From positions 1 to 29,030 of IMG/VR virus record IMGVR_UViG_3300008111_000132: 29,030 nt of DNA; one strand, given 5' to 3'. The position numbers and the translations under genes were made by a program. The notes under the pieces were generated by a model. The model ran no database searches. It was given only the letters and a program-made list of their open reading frames with translations, and was not told the origin of the DNA. Below are positions 19,893-26,795 of this stretch, piece after piece; the stretch's first letter is position 1, and each line of letters starts with the position of its first letter. The DNA comes from a virus.

Positions 19893-20678
19893 TTAAATCA
19901 AACGAAGATTCAACTTCTCATTTTCCCTACGGCGATAATTGTAAATGTCCTCAATCATCACAGAGTAAGCTCTCTTATCACCGCAAAGATGAATTGAACC
20001 CGGACGAAGTTTAACCTTATGGATAAATTCATCAAACTTAAATCCCTTCTTCTTCTCGGCAATAGTGAGAATTGCTCTCACAAAGTTTGACTTATTGTAC
20101 CCCTTTTCAAAGTAAGGTTTAATTTCAAGAAGGTGATTTGCCCACTTCTCAGCGGTTTTCACACTTGCGATATTAAACTTACCTTTTTGGAATTGCTCCG
20201 TACTTGGATGCTTTGTTCCGCTATTTTGCAGAAGCATCATTCTTTCGGTAAGTGAGAACATTGGGTACTTATCACCAAACTCTTGGAGAATTTGGAAGTT
20301 CTCATTTCCCATTTCGGAGTAACCATGAATATAATCGTTCTTACGAACTTTCTTCTTCCACATATTATATTTGAGGAAGGCGTCAAAGATACCCTTTTTG
20401 GTGAGAGGAATTTCCTCATCAATTACATAATACACACCAACACCCGCGAGTCTTGCTGCGGACAATCTATGTTGTCCATCGGCAGTCCAATGAACACCAT
20501 TCTTATCTTTTCTTGTTACAACAATAGGTTCAGTATAACGAAACCCATTGACCTTCATGTCATCAGCGATTTCACGAATTTGGTTTTGAGATTGAGAATC
20601 CGTGATTTCACGATTAACTTTTACGAGTTGAAATCTATCAAGATTCGTTTCGTAGAGAATACTTTTATTCTTACTCAT
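19893..20678 (-). CDS. ParB-like nuclease-fold protein
   Basis: The 261-residue protein has a ParB/Spo0J N-terminal fold at about residues 20-95: NREITDSQSQNQIREIADDM, then EPIVVTRK and the conserved ADGQHRLSAARLAG (DGQHR at 67-71). A helical region with SLTERMMLLQNSGTKHPSTEQF follows, possibly helix-turn-helix. The rest is basic. ParB folds bind or cut DNA and can hydrolyse CTP. In phages they act in partition, gene control or DNA modification. No ParA is seen here. It sits alone with a promoter and terminator and is the second candidate for a protein that binds the dispersed repeats. Confidence 0.8.
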   Translation of the reverse strand: MSKNKSILYETNLDRFQLVKVNREITDSQSQNQIREIADDMKVNGFRYTEPIVVTRKDKNGVHWTADGQHRLSAARLAGVGVYYVIDEEIPLTKKGIFDAFLKYNMWKKKVRKNDYIHGYSEMGNENFQILQEFGDKYPMFSLTERMMLLQNSGTKHPSTEQFQKGKFNIASVKTAEKWANHLLEIKPYFEKGYNKSNFVRAILTIAEKKKGFKFDEFIHKVKLRPGSIHLCGDKRAYSVMIEDIYNYRRRENEKLNLRLI

Positions 20679-20735
20679 AGTAAGTGATGTTCAGAACACC
20701 TGTCCCCGTGTTTGTTGTGAATTTGTTTACGAGTA

Positions 20736-20790
20736 CAAATATATAACATTAATAACTCCAATCCAAATTTATTTTTTTATATTCTGTTAA
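20736..20790 (-). promoter_or_regulatory. Promoter with TTAACA box 10 nt further upstream
   Basis: On the - strand TTAACA (20785-20790), TTTG (20764-20767), 20 nt, TATATTTG (20736-20743). The box-to--7 span is 55 nt, one helical turn longer than the usual 45. The leader to the ParB-like start is about 55 nt. Confidence 0.75.
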
Positions 20791-20860
20791 AATAATGTTA
20801 AGGTAATACAAATGATATCTTGATGACACCAGTCTGATCGCCTGGGCTGCCTGGGCAATG

Positions 20861-20913
20861 TTGTTTGGCAAATTGATCTACTCGAGATCTCCTCACTGTT
20901 AATTGCCAAACAA
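20861..20913. repeat. Intergenic inverted repeat 3
   Basis: TTGTTTGGCAA (20861-20871) and TTGCCAAACAA (20903-20913) match perfectly, with a 31-nt spacer. Confidence 0.85.
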
Positions 20914-20952
20914 ATTTCGTAATCCGATGACGATCGTCAACATCTTGGAAAT

Positions 20953-20981
20953 AAAAAAGGGAGATACGAAATGTATCTCCC
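20953..20981 (-). terminator. Rho-independent terminator
   Basis: On the - strand GGGAGATAC and GTATCTCCC form a perfect 9-bp stem, followed by T6. It ends the unit of 21061-21466. Confidence 0.92.
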
Positions 20982-21060
20982 AAACAAAACACCAAACACA
21001 GATTATGAACAACTAATAAAATATAGTTATATTATTTCAATAAATCAAGTGTACTATCAA

Positions 21061-21267
21061 TCAAATAGTTTTGAATGTACAATAATCTTCTAAACGATCT
21101 AATGAAATTCTACCATAGTTTGTTGAACTATAATAACCTTGAACGGAATACCTTTGTTTCCATTTGTTGAAGGACTCCATCATTTGTTTCTTTGATGGAT
21201 ATGTCCACTTGTCGAACTCAATAGTAAAACCATCGGGTGACAATACTTGATACTTTTTATTTTTCAT
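21061..21267 (-). CDS. Hypothetical protein, 68 aa
   Basis: ATG 21267 overlaps the stop of the DUF1737 gene. The product is basic and Tyr/Trp-rich (KKYQVLSPDGFTIEFDKWTYPSKKQ, then GYYSSTNYGRISLDRLEDYC). I have seen similar short proteins in Bacteroidota phages, without a function. It is translationally coupled to DUF1737. Confidence 0.72.
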   Translation of the reverse strand: MKNKKYQVLSPDGFTIEFDKWTYPSKKQMMESFNKWKQRYSVQGYYSSTNYGRISLDRLEDYCTFKTI

Positions 21268-21466
21268 CTTCTTGTGTTTTAATAATTGTTTGTGAATATT
21301 CAACCTCAATTCGTGTATCCATATGTTGCATACCACTATATCGGTTTTGTCTATGAATTTCGACAACCGAATGTCCACCAAATGGTTTCCATCCTTCTTG
21401 AATAAATTCATTTACTTTTCTTGTCAGTTCTTCGGGAGAACGTGATGATACGATTTTGTATTCCAT
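21257..21466 (-). CDS. DUF1737-family protein, 69 aa
   Basis: The start MEYKIVSSRSPEELTRKVNEFIQEGWKPFGG is the DUF1737 signature (short beta strand, helix, then GWxPxGG), here with the usual small size. These proteins are widespread in phages and bacteria and have no known function. It is the first gene of its unit and is coupled to the 68-aa gene. Confidence 0.85.
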   Translation of the reverse strand: MEYKIVSSRSPEELTRKVNEFIQEGWKPFGGHSVVEIHRQNRYSGMQHMDTRIEVEYSQTIIKTQEDEK

Positions 21467-21484
21467 TGTTATTAATTTAGATTA

Positions 21485-21529
21485 CAAATATACAACGAAT
21501 AAATTAATATTCCAAATAATAATTGTTAA
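21485..21529 (-). promoter_or_regulatory. Promoter with upstream TTAACA box
   Basis: On the - strand TTAACA (21524-21529), TTTG (21513-21516), 20 nt, TATATTTG (21485-21492). Span 45 nt. Confidence 0.85.
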
Positions 21530-21576
21530 AAATTTGTGAAGGAAATCAATGGTTTCAGCCGATCTGATTCGGCGCC

Positions 21577-21629
21577 AATATTGTTTGGCAAGTGAATATG
21601 GTCGTCCAACCTATTTGCCAAACAATATC
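21577..21629. repeat. Intergenic inverted repeat 4
   Basis: Half-sites TTGTTTGGCAA (21581-21591) and TTGCCAAACAA (21615-21625), perfect match, flanked by AATA and TATC, with a 23-nt spacer. A third copy is at 21699-21709. Confidence 0.85.
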
Positions 21630-21649
21630 CTTAGCTCACGGTACCACTC

Positions 21650-21693
21650 GTACCCGAAGTACCCGAAGTACCCGAAGTACCCGAAGTACCCGA
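21650..21693. repeat. Tandem repeat of GTACCCGAA
   Basis: Four full 9-bp units and one of 8 bp in a row. The same unit occurs about twice at 26313-26331. On the - strand the unit reads Thr-Ser-Gly in one frame. Confidence 0.85.
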
Positions 21694-21753
21694 TCTGTTT
21701 GCCAAACAAATTACAATCTGTTGCACATGCGTTGCAGCCAAATTGCACAAAAC

Positions 21754-21777
21754 AAAAAACCCCAGCAAGTGCTGGGG
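21754..21777 (-). terminator. Rho-independent terminator
   Basis: On the - strand CCCCAGCA and TGCTGGGG pair, followed by T6. It ends the four-gene unit 21805-23875. Confidence 0.9.
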
Positions 21778-21804
21778 TAAATCAAAAACACTATGAAAAC
21801 AAAA

Positions 21805-22503
21805 CTAACTTTCCAACTCCAAAAGAGTTTTATATTCTTCTTCGGTAAGGTGTCGTGTATTTTCACTTCTTACTCCTTCCTTCTTCTTAATCAAAATACA
21901 ATCACCTTGCCTAACAATCTTTTCAATACAACCCTTTGGAATATCAGTTTGAATTGTCCAAGCAATTGCGTCAATTGCCGTGATTTTACTTCCATAATCA
22001 TCTTCACTACTATACCAACGATTTGTTGTTCTGTTATCGTTTGTTTCAAACACACTACGGGCGTCAATCCAAATCATATACTCTCTATCGGTTGAGGTGT
22101 CTTTACACTTTACATAATAAACTGGTTGTGGTTTCCGCCAAGCGTTCTCAACTCCTTTACTCCAAACATCGCCATCTACTTTGTAAAGTTCATAAGTATC
22201 GTTGAACTCTTTTGTAATCAACTCACCACTTTGAGTTACCCAAGTAGTTTGTTTCTTCAAAGTTTCCTTATCAATCAATTTAGGTTTGACTTCTTTAACC
22301 AATCTTTCCAATCCAAGACAACCAACCGCCACTCGTCTCTGTTCTGTATTACGAAACAATGTGGCAATTTCTTTGAAGGTCATTGGAACAATATCGTTCC
22401 AAATATCTTCAATCTCTTTCATTGGACATTCGTTATATTTCAATTTCAAAAGGCGACAACCTTCGTTGTACGGAAATTCAATGTTGTTGATAATAATTTT
22501 CAT
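21805..22503 (-). CDS. Hypothetical protein, 232 aa
   Basis: A soluble mixed protein. The N-terminal part (IIINNIEFPYNEGCRLLKLKYNECPMKEIED) is followed by a Trp-rich middle (WRKPQPVYYVKCKDTSTDREYMIWIDARSVF) and a beta-like part (KITAIDAIAWTIQTDIPKGCIEKI). No membrane segment, signal or catalytic motif is clear. It is the last gene of a four-gene unit and starts 21 nt after the stop of the gene upstream. The type resembles conserved hypothetical proteins of Bacteroidota plasmids and phages. Confidence 0.7.
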   Translation of the reverse strand: MKIIINNIEFPYNEGCRLLKLKYNECPMKEIEDIWNDIVPMTFKEIATLFRNTEQRRVAVGCLGLERLVKEVKPKLIDKETLKKQTTWVTQSGELITKEFNDTYELYKVDGDVWSKGVENAWRKPQPVYYVKCKDTSTDREYMIWIDARSVFETNDNRTTNRWYSSEDDYGSKITAIDAIAWTIQTDIPKGCIEKIVRQGDCILIKKKEGVRSENTRHLTEEEYKTLLELES

Positions 22504-22524
22504 TTGTTTTGTTTTTAATTGTTT

Positions 22525-23205
22525 TTAATCTTCGCTTGGTCTGTAAATAGTAAAACTGCGACTGACTTGAATTGTAATACCTTTCTTTGTGAACTCCATA
22601 TCTGTTTCACTATTTTCCAAGTTAGTAGTCCAATTAAACCACTCACTCGCCTCGCCATTAGTATCTTCGTTTGTGAAAGTATGAGTGTCGGCTTCATATT
22701 CAAACTTTTTCAAAAGTTTATCAATGATATTAGCTTCATCATTGTTAATCACACAATCAATTTTGTAATTAACATTCTTCTCGCCATCACCGCCATTCAT
22801 ACTACCAATCTTTGATTGTAATACTTCCTTTTCTTCTTTACTCAAAACAACTTCAAAAGTATCAGTAAAGGTTTCACTAAACTCAGCCTGAGCGTCTTTG
22901 TGATAATCAAAGTCAGGTTCATCTTCATCATCATTAAATGTAATGATAACCTTACCAGCTTCACCCATATAGTAGCCATCACTATTCACATAGAACTCCA
23001 CACGCTTAAACACTTCGTCCTCAAAGAAATTTTTAAGTTCTTCTGTTTTCTTATTACTAATCTTCTTTGCTTTACTATCGTAAAAATTAAATTCATAGTC
23101 GTTCATACTATCGCCACCAGCGGAAAATTCCATTTCACACTCAGCGACTTTTGCTTCTTTCCAAAGCAACATTTCGGGGGTAAGTTTCAAGTTTTCAGTT
23201 TGCAT
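22525..23205 (-). CDS. Acidic hypothetical protein, 226 aa
   Basis: ATG 23205 overlaps the end of the DUF6915 gene by 11 nt and is chosen for this coupling. The protein is strongly acidic: Asp/Glu-rich in residues 60-150, with NDDEDEPDFDYHKD. It has a beta-like centre (VEFYVNSDGYYMGEAGKVIITF) and ends in SRSFTIYR. Such acidity in a soluble phage protein can reflect DNA mimicry, but no family is known. It lies between the 232-aa gene and DUF6915. Confidence 0.7.
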   Translation of the reverse strand: MQTENLKLTPEMLLWKEAKVAECEMEFSAGGDSMNDYEFNFYDSKAKKISNKKTEELKNFFEDEVFKRVEFYVNSDGYYMGEAGKVIITFNDDEDEPDFDYHKDAQAEFSETFTDTFEVVLSKEEKEVLQSKIGSMNGGDGEKNVNYKIDCVINNDEANIIDKLLKKFEYEADTHTFTNEDTNGEASEWFNWTTNLENSETDMEFTKKGITIQVSRSFTIYRPSED

Positions 23206-23593
23206 GAATTTTGTTATTAAGTTGTTGAACAATAAGTTTTCCTTCTTCGGTATCAAGTTCTTTTACTCCATTACACATCCAGGGTTGGACTTCCAAATGT
23301 TTCAAATAATCTTGTGGTGTTGGTACGAACTTCATACGAAAGTCCTCTGCGATATGTAACATCGCCACATCAACTACATCAACACTTTTGCCATCACTAT
23401 TAGTGATATTGTAACCAAAAATTTTTGGTACAATAGTATAAGCGAACCAAGTGTTATGAGTAAGGAGCCGTGAACTATTATTGTTCATTGTCGCTTTTGG
23501 ACTATCAATCAATTCGTGGATAGCGAGGTAATCTTCTACTTTACCACCCCAACGCTTGACCGAAGATTTTGAATGAATGAGAGGATTTGCCAT
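23195..23593 (-). CDS. DUF6915-family protein
   Basis: The 132-residue product begins MANPLIHSKSSVKRWGGKVEDYLAIHELIDSPKA, then LTHNTWFAYTIVPKIFG, NSDGKSVDVVDVAMLHIAEDF and PTPQDYLKHL. These parts fit the DUF6915 family (HxxSSxxxxGGxxEDYxxIHxxxD, then NSDG and HxxED). The conserved His and Asp suggest a metal or active site, but its role is unknown. It is coupled to the acidic gene downstream. Confidence 0.8.
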   Translation of the reverse strand: MANPLIHSKSSVKRWGGKVEDYLAIHELIDSPKATMNNNSSRLLTHNTWFAYTIVPKIFGYNITNSDGKSVDVVDVAMLHIAEDFRMKFVPTPQDYLKHLEVQPWMCNGVKELDTEEGKLIVQQLNNKIHAN

Positions 23594-23611
23594 AGTGTTT
23601 TGTTTTGTTGG

Positions 23612-23875
23612 TTAATCCCAAACTCTTTCAATAGTTTGTGTAAATGGATTGTACTCAACTTGTTTTCCCATTGACCACTCACCTTTTTCAATTTTCAATG
23701 TTTGGTGTTCATTACTGAATGAGCCGTCAGGTTGTTCGTGTTTCAACAAACTATCTTTTGTTACAACCAGATCAGTAAATTCGGTTTCCGTTTCATCAAT
23801 TTTGAAATCACCATACAAAGTGTGTTGATTTACTCCTTCACCTTTGAGGAGCGTGTGTTTCTTTTTTGCTTTCAT
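23612..23875 (-). CDS. Hypothetical protein, 87 aa
   Basis: Lys-rich head (MKAKKKHTLLKG), then a compact beta pattern (NQHTLYGDFKIDE, EFTDLVVTKDSLLKHEQ, TLKIEKGEWSMGKQVEYNPF) ending in ERVWD. Similar small proteins occur on mobile elements, but none has a function I know. It is the first gene of its unit, 19 nt from the -7 box. Confidence 0.72.
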   Translation of the reverse strand: MKAKKKHTLLKGEGVNQHTLYGDFKIDETETEFTDLVVTKDSLLKHEQPDGSFSNEHQTLKIEKGEWSMGKQVEYNPFTQTIERVWD

Positions 23876-23894
23876 TGTTTAATAATTTAGAATA

Positions 23895-23939
23895 CAAATA
23901 TAAAGATAATAAATGAATAAAACAAATTTATTTTGTTAA
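23895..23939 (-). promoter_or_regulatory. Promoter with upstream TTAACA box
   Basis: On the - strand TTAACA (23934-23939), TTTG (23923-23926), 20 nt, TATATTTG (23895-23902). It drives the four genes to 21805. Confidence 0.85.
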
Positions 23940-23977
23940 AATTTTGTGAAGGAAGAAGACAGGTGTGGCCCAGTTTT

Positions 23978-24042
23978 GATATTGTCTGGCAACCCCTTCC
24001 ACATCTGTCCCCCTGTCATACGAATCTTTGCCAAACAATATC
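23978..24042. repeat. Intergenic inverted repeat 5 with enclosed motif
   Basis: GATATTGTCTGGCAA (23978-23992) faces TTGCCAAACAATATC (24028-24042) with one mismatch. The spacer includes GTCATACGAA (24015-24024). A GCGCATGCGC palindrome follows at 24044-24053. Confidence 0.85.
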
Positions 24043-24081
24043 GGCGCATGCGCGCGCTGCGATCGACAGCAACTTCAGAGC

Positions 24082-24111
24082 AAAAAAAAGCCCCTCGTAG
24101 AAACGAGAGGC
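24082..24111 (-). terminator. Rho-independent terminator
   Basis: On the - strand GCCTCTCG and CGAGGGGC pair (one wobble), followed by T8. It ends the DUF932 gene. The loop and lower stem resemble the terminator at 28525. Confidence 0.9.
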
Positions 24112-24149
24112 GTGGTTAAAAAGATTAACCTAAACCAACATCTTATGTC

Positions 24150-24998
24150 TTACACCAGTTGAGCCAAGTCATTAAAGATTTCAAGTTCTCTTTTACCATA
24201 CACATTAAACATCTTCTCATCAGACCTATCATCTTTTGAAACCGAATGTGTAGTGTATTTTGTTACGCCACTAAACAATCCCCAAAGGTTCTCACCCTTT
24301 GTTCTCAATTCACCATTAAGGTCAATATAAAAGCGAGAGAGTTTGTTACGAGTAACGGTTGGAATAGCGTCCTCATTTTTCAAATCAATTTCTTTTTTGA
24401 TATTGAAAAGTTTTCTAATCACATTATCTTGAATAGCGTCATCAAATCTTGTTTCGCTAAACCTAACAATGTTATCAAATACATAACGTTCTTCAACCAA
24501 TGCGTTATCCAATCTGCGACAAATTTCGTCAATCCTCACATTCATATTTTTGGTATGACGAACCTTTGTTTCCAATTCACGAAAAGCTGCGAAGAATTTA
24601 TTTTGACAACTAATCGTAATGTTACTGGGTCCAAAAGCAAGTGAAGTTGAGCCGTCAAATGAATTAATGCCAGTCAAATATCCTTCAATCCTATCATTAC
24701 CAAGAGTGAGGTTATTTGATTTAAGTTGAATGAATACGCGAGCACCTTCTTTGAAGTGTCCACCATTTTTAATCTCCAATCCACTACGTTGAGAAACTTT
24801 GTCAAGAAGTTCAATCAGCTCATAGTTCTGAAAAGGGAAATACTCATCACTACGAATAGACAAAGGAACATTCGTATCATCACGAATAATTGCTTTTTGT
24901 CCAGGAATTTCAATTCCGCTTTCAGTAACTACATTTTCTGTTCTTACTTTCCAATTAAGACCAGTTTTTTCCAACAGTTCAATAAGTTGTTCGTTCAT
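24150..24998 (-). CDS. DUF932-family phage/plasmid protein
   Basis: ATG 24998 (MNEQLIELLEKTGLNWKVRTENV) is preferred; the longer frame crosses the promoter. The 282-residue protein follows the DUF932 plan: LNWKV start, PLSIRSDEYFPFQNYELIELLD, GGHFKEGARVFIQLKS, GYLTGINSFDGSTSLAFG, ISCQNKFFAAF and VRHTKNM. DUF932 proteins are common on phages and conjugative plasmids, often with recombination or anti-defence genes. Their activity is unknown. It is a one-gene unit with its own promoter and terminator. Confidence 0.85.
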   Translation of the reverse strand: MNEQLIELLEKTGLNWKVRTENVVTESGIEIPGQKAIIRDDTNVPLSIRSDEYFPFQNYELIELLDKVSQRSGLEIKNGGHFKEGARVFIQLKSNNLTLGNDRIEGYLTGINSFDGSTSLAFGPSNITISCQNKFFAAFRELETKVRHTKNMNVRIDEICRRLDNALVEERYVFDNIVRFSETRFDDAIQDNVIRKLFNIKKEIDLKNEDAIPTVTRNKLSRFYIDLNGELRTKGENLWGLFSGVTKYTTHSVSKDDRSDEKMFNVYGKRELEIFNDLAQLV

Positions 24999-25017
24999 AT
25001 AAATTTGATTTAGGATA

Positions 25018-25049
25018 CAAAGATATATCATTTATATTCCTTTTCCAAA
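25018..25049 (-). promoter_or_regulatory. Bacteroidota-type promoter without TTAACA box
   Basis: On the - strand TTTG (25046-25049) and TATCTTTG (25018-25025), 20 nt apart. It drives DUF932. Confidence 0.85.
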
Positions 25050-25089
25050 TTATTTTGAATCTTTTTTTCAGGATCTGCCGGCGTATCCC

Positions 25090-25158
25090 AATGTTGTTTG
25101 GCAAATGTAATACCTCGACTCAAGAAAATTTGTTCCGAACCACTTGCCAAACAATATC
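25090..25158. repeat. Intergenic inverted repeat 6
   Basis: TTGTTTGGCAA (25094-25104) faces TTGCCAAACAA (25144-25154) with a 39-nt spacer. Also present are two copies of AGCAGCGCTTCTGGT (25166-25180, 25198-25212) and a third half-site TTGCCAGACAA (25227-25237) inside ATCTTG-CCAGA-CAAGAT. Confidence 0.85.
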
Positions 25159-25274
25159 AAGCCAGAGCAGCGCTTCTGGTGCAACTGGCACTTCTGAAGC
25201 AGCGCTTCTGGTAGATGTAGTACATCTTGCCAGACAAGATCGAGAGCTTTGCGCTAAACTGTATCCTGAACAGC

Positions 25275-25302
25275 AAAAAAAATCCCCGACTTTCGCCGAG
25301 GA
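25275..25302 (-). terminator. Rho-independent terminator with GAAA loop
   Basis: On the - strand TCCTCGGC and GTCGGGGA pair (two wobbles) over GAAA, followed by T8. It ends the unit 25327-26117. Confidence 0.88.
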
Positions 25303-25326
25303 CCTTTCTAAACTAAAACACAGAAC

Positions 25327-25902
25327 CTACACTTTCTCCATTTCATTCTTCATGTAATACTCCACCATACCTTTCGCTTCACCCATACAATCTTCTTCAC
25401 CATAATAACCCCAACAACTATCCAATTCCTTTTTGTGTTCGTGTCCGTGGTCACATTCACTTACTTCATATACTTTGTAACCATAAACGTCACCCGTAAG
25501 GTATTGGTCATACGTTTCAACTTCACCTTTAAGGTATTGTTCAATTTTACTTTCATCAATCCCATCTTTCTTCACTTTGTCTTTTGATACAAAGATCCAA
25601 CCAACTTGTCCACTATCCCAACGACAACTAAAACCCGTTGTGTTCATTGTAATACCCGAGTGGTCATAAAGATACAAAGGTAAGATAGTGTGTACATTTT
25701 CTTGTTTAATAATTTCTTCTTTCATTTCCTCCCACCCGTCGTAATTGCCAGAACAATAGTCGTGTTTATCACCCAGATCATATCTTCGATGAAAACATAC
25801 CATTGTACCCAAGTTATCCCATTCCCGAGGACTTTCAGGACTTTGGTCAGGGTAAATTTCAATAAGATACTTTCCGATTCTTTCAGTGTTTACTGTTTCC
25901 AT
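25327..25902 (-). CDS. Conserved phage hypothetical protein, 191 aa
   Basis: The 191-residue protein has a pattern found in many phage hypothetical proteins: FHRRYDLGD, LPLYLYDHSGITM, FSCRWDSGQVGWIFVS, then YDQYLTGDVYGYKVYEV. The YDHSGI and WDSGQVG blocks are strongly conserved in those relatives and suggest a folded catalytic or binding domain, but no function is known. It is acidic and Tyr-rich with several Cys. It is the second gene of its unit, 11 nt after the 67-aa gene. Confidence 0.75.
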   Translation of the reverse strand: METVNTERIGKYLIEIYPDQSPESPREWDNLGTMVCFHRRYDLGDKHDYCSGNYDGWEEMKEEIIKQENVHTILPLYLYDHSGITMNTTGFSCRWDSGQVGWIFVSKDKVKKDGIDESKIEQYLKGEVETYDQYLTGDVYGYKVYEVSECDHGHEHKKELDSCWGYYGEEDCMGEAKGMVEYYMKNEMEKV

Positions 25903-25913
25903 TGTGTTTAGTA

Positions 25914-26117
25914 TTAGTAGTTAAAAATAAGGTCAGATACCATTCTTTGTACATTCGGTACGGTTACACAAAGATTATCCCTTGTATTACCCCATTGTTC
26001 CCATTCACCTTGTTTGTCAATACAGAACATTGTTTTGGTACCATCAGTCAATTTGAAGTACCCCTTAATTTCTTTACCAATTTTGGTAAGTTTCGTTGTT
26101 TTTACTTTTGTTGTCAT
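25914..26117 (-). CDS. Hypothetical protein, 67 aa
   Basis: A Lys/Thr-rich start (MTTKVKTTKLTKIGKEIKGYF), then GTKTMFCIDKQGEWEQWGNTRDNLCVTVPNV and a helical end. The GEWEQWGN stretch is shared with small conserved phage proteins of unknown role. First gene behind the promoter at 26137. Confidence 0.72.
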   Translation of the reverse strand: MTTKVKTTKLTKIGKEIKGYFKLTDGTKTMFCIDKQGEWEQWGNTRDNLCVTVPNVQRMVSDLIFNY

Positions 26118-26136
26118 GTGTTTAAAATTTAGAATT

Positions 26137-26181
26137 CAAATATACAACTAATAAAATGATATTCCAAAAAATAATTGTTAA
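26137..26181 (-). promoter_or_regulatory. Promoter with upstream TTAACA box
   Basis: On the - strand TTAACA (26176-26181), TTTG (26165-26168), 20 nt, TATATTTG (26137-26144). Span 45 nt. Confidence 0.85.
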
Positions 26182-26221
26182 GATTATCATAATACATCCA
26201 AGATCCCTGAAGACGCCAGAT

Positions 26222-26285
26222 AATATTGTTTGGCAATTCACACCAAGACATCTTGAGTCTCGATCTACATTTGCCAAACAAGATT
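26222..26285. repeat. Intergenic inverted repeat 7
   Basis: TTGTTTGGCAA (26226-26236) faces TTGCCAAACAA (26271-26281) with a 34-nt spacer. ATCTTGAGTCTC in the spacer recurs at 27652-27663. Two GTACCCGAA units follow at 26313-26331. Confidence 0.85.
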
Positions 26286-26332
26286 CAACATCCGGAGAAC
26301 CTGATGTCCCACTCGTACCCGAAGTACCCGAA

Positions 26333-26363
26333 ATAAAAAACCCCCGATTAATTCGAGGGTTCT
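26333..26363 (-). terminator. Rho-independent terminator overlapping a stop codon
   Basis: On the - strand AACCCTCGA and TCGGGGGTT pair over ATTAA, followed by T6. The stop codon of the 33-aa gene lies in the loop, as in the terminator at 15058. Confidence 0.88.
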
Positions 26364-26449
26364 TCAATATCACAATGTTCTTTACATTCGGAACATATTG
26401 GGTCTTCGGTGTTCCACACTTCAGCCCCACAACAAGTACTAACATTCAT
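26348..26449 (-). CDS. Mini zinc-ribbon protein, 33 aa
   Basis: ATG at 26449 encodes MNVSTCCGAEVWNTEDPICSECKEHCDIEE. The CCGAE and CxxCxxxC pattern is typical of very small zinc-ribbon proteins often seen in Bacteroidota and their phages. It is too short for usual gene finders but has a perfect fit to the terminator loop. It is the last of three genes from the promoter at 27023. Confidence 0.7.
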   Translation of the reverse strand: MNVSTCCGAEVWNTEDPICSECKEHCDIEEPSN

Positions 26450-26459
26450 GTTATAATTT

Positions 26460-26786
26460 TTAAATAGTGTAACAATATCCTCTAACAACTTCACAAACAT
26501 TCTTCATTGTTTTTTCTTTAAGTTTGGGGTATTGTGTTAATTGTTTTTTTAATTTCTTAATTTCTTTTTCAATTTTAGTATGTCTATTAGACATCATAAT
26601 AATTAAAACATTTTCTCTATCGGCGGTATCACCATCACCCCAATAATCAGTATCTACAATTTCAAGGTACTCATCAATACCGACATTAATTTCTTTATCG
26701 GTAAAAAAATTGGTCATCTCACCTTTACCATAAAACATTTTAACGTAATCAAAAAAACTTTTTCTCTCGGTGTTGTTTAATTTCAT
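26460..26786 (-). CDS. Hypothetical protein, 108 aa
   Basis: A soluble protein with a helical, basic middle and end (NRHTKIEKEIKKLKKQLTQYPKLKEK) and an acidic N-terminal half (TDKEINVGIDEYLEIVDTDYWGDGDTADRE). The WGDGDTADR region looks like a metal or phosphate loop but matches no family I know. Between the 68-aa gene (9-nt gap) and the 33-aa zinc gene (10-nt gap). Confidence 0.7.
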   Translation of the reverse strand: MKLNNTERKSFFDYVKMFYGKGEMTNFFTDKEINVGIDEYLEIVDTDYWGDGDTADRENVLIIMMSNRHTKIEKEIKKLKKQLTQYPKLKEKTMKNVCEVVRGYCYTI

Positions 26787-26795
26787 ATAGTTTAT

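Noticed and set aside
21549-21848. A + strand ORF with KYPKYPKYPKYP repeats
   Set aside because: It is produced by the GTACCCGAA tandem repeat inside a terminator-promoter spacer and runs over the terminator. It has no promoter or start context.
26122-26445. A - strand ORF with SGTSGTSGTSGS
   Set aside because: It crosses the promoter, the inverted repeat and the terminator of real units, and overlaps the 33-aa zinc gene. The Gly-Thr-Ser part is kept only as a relic idea.
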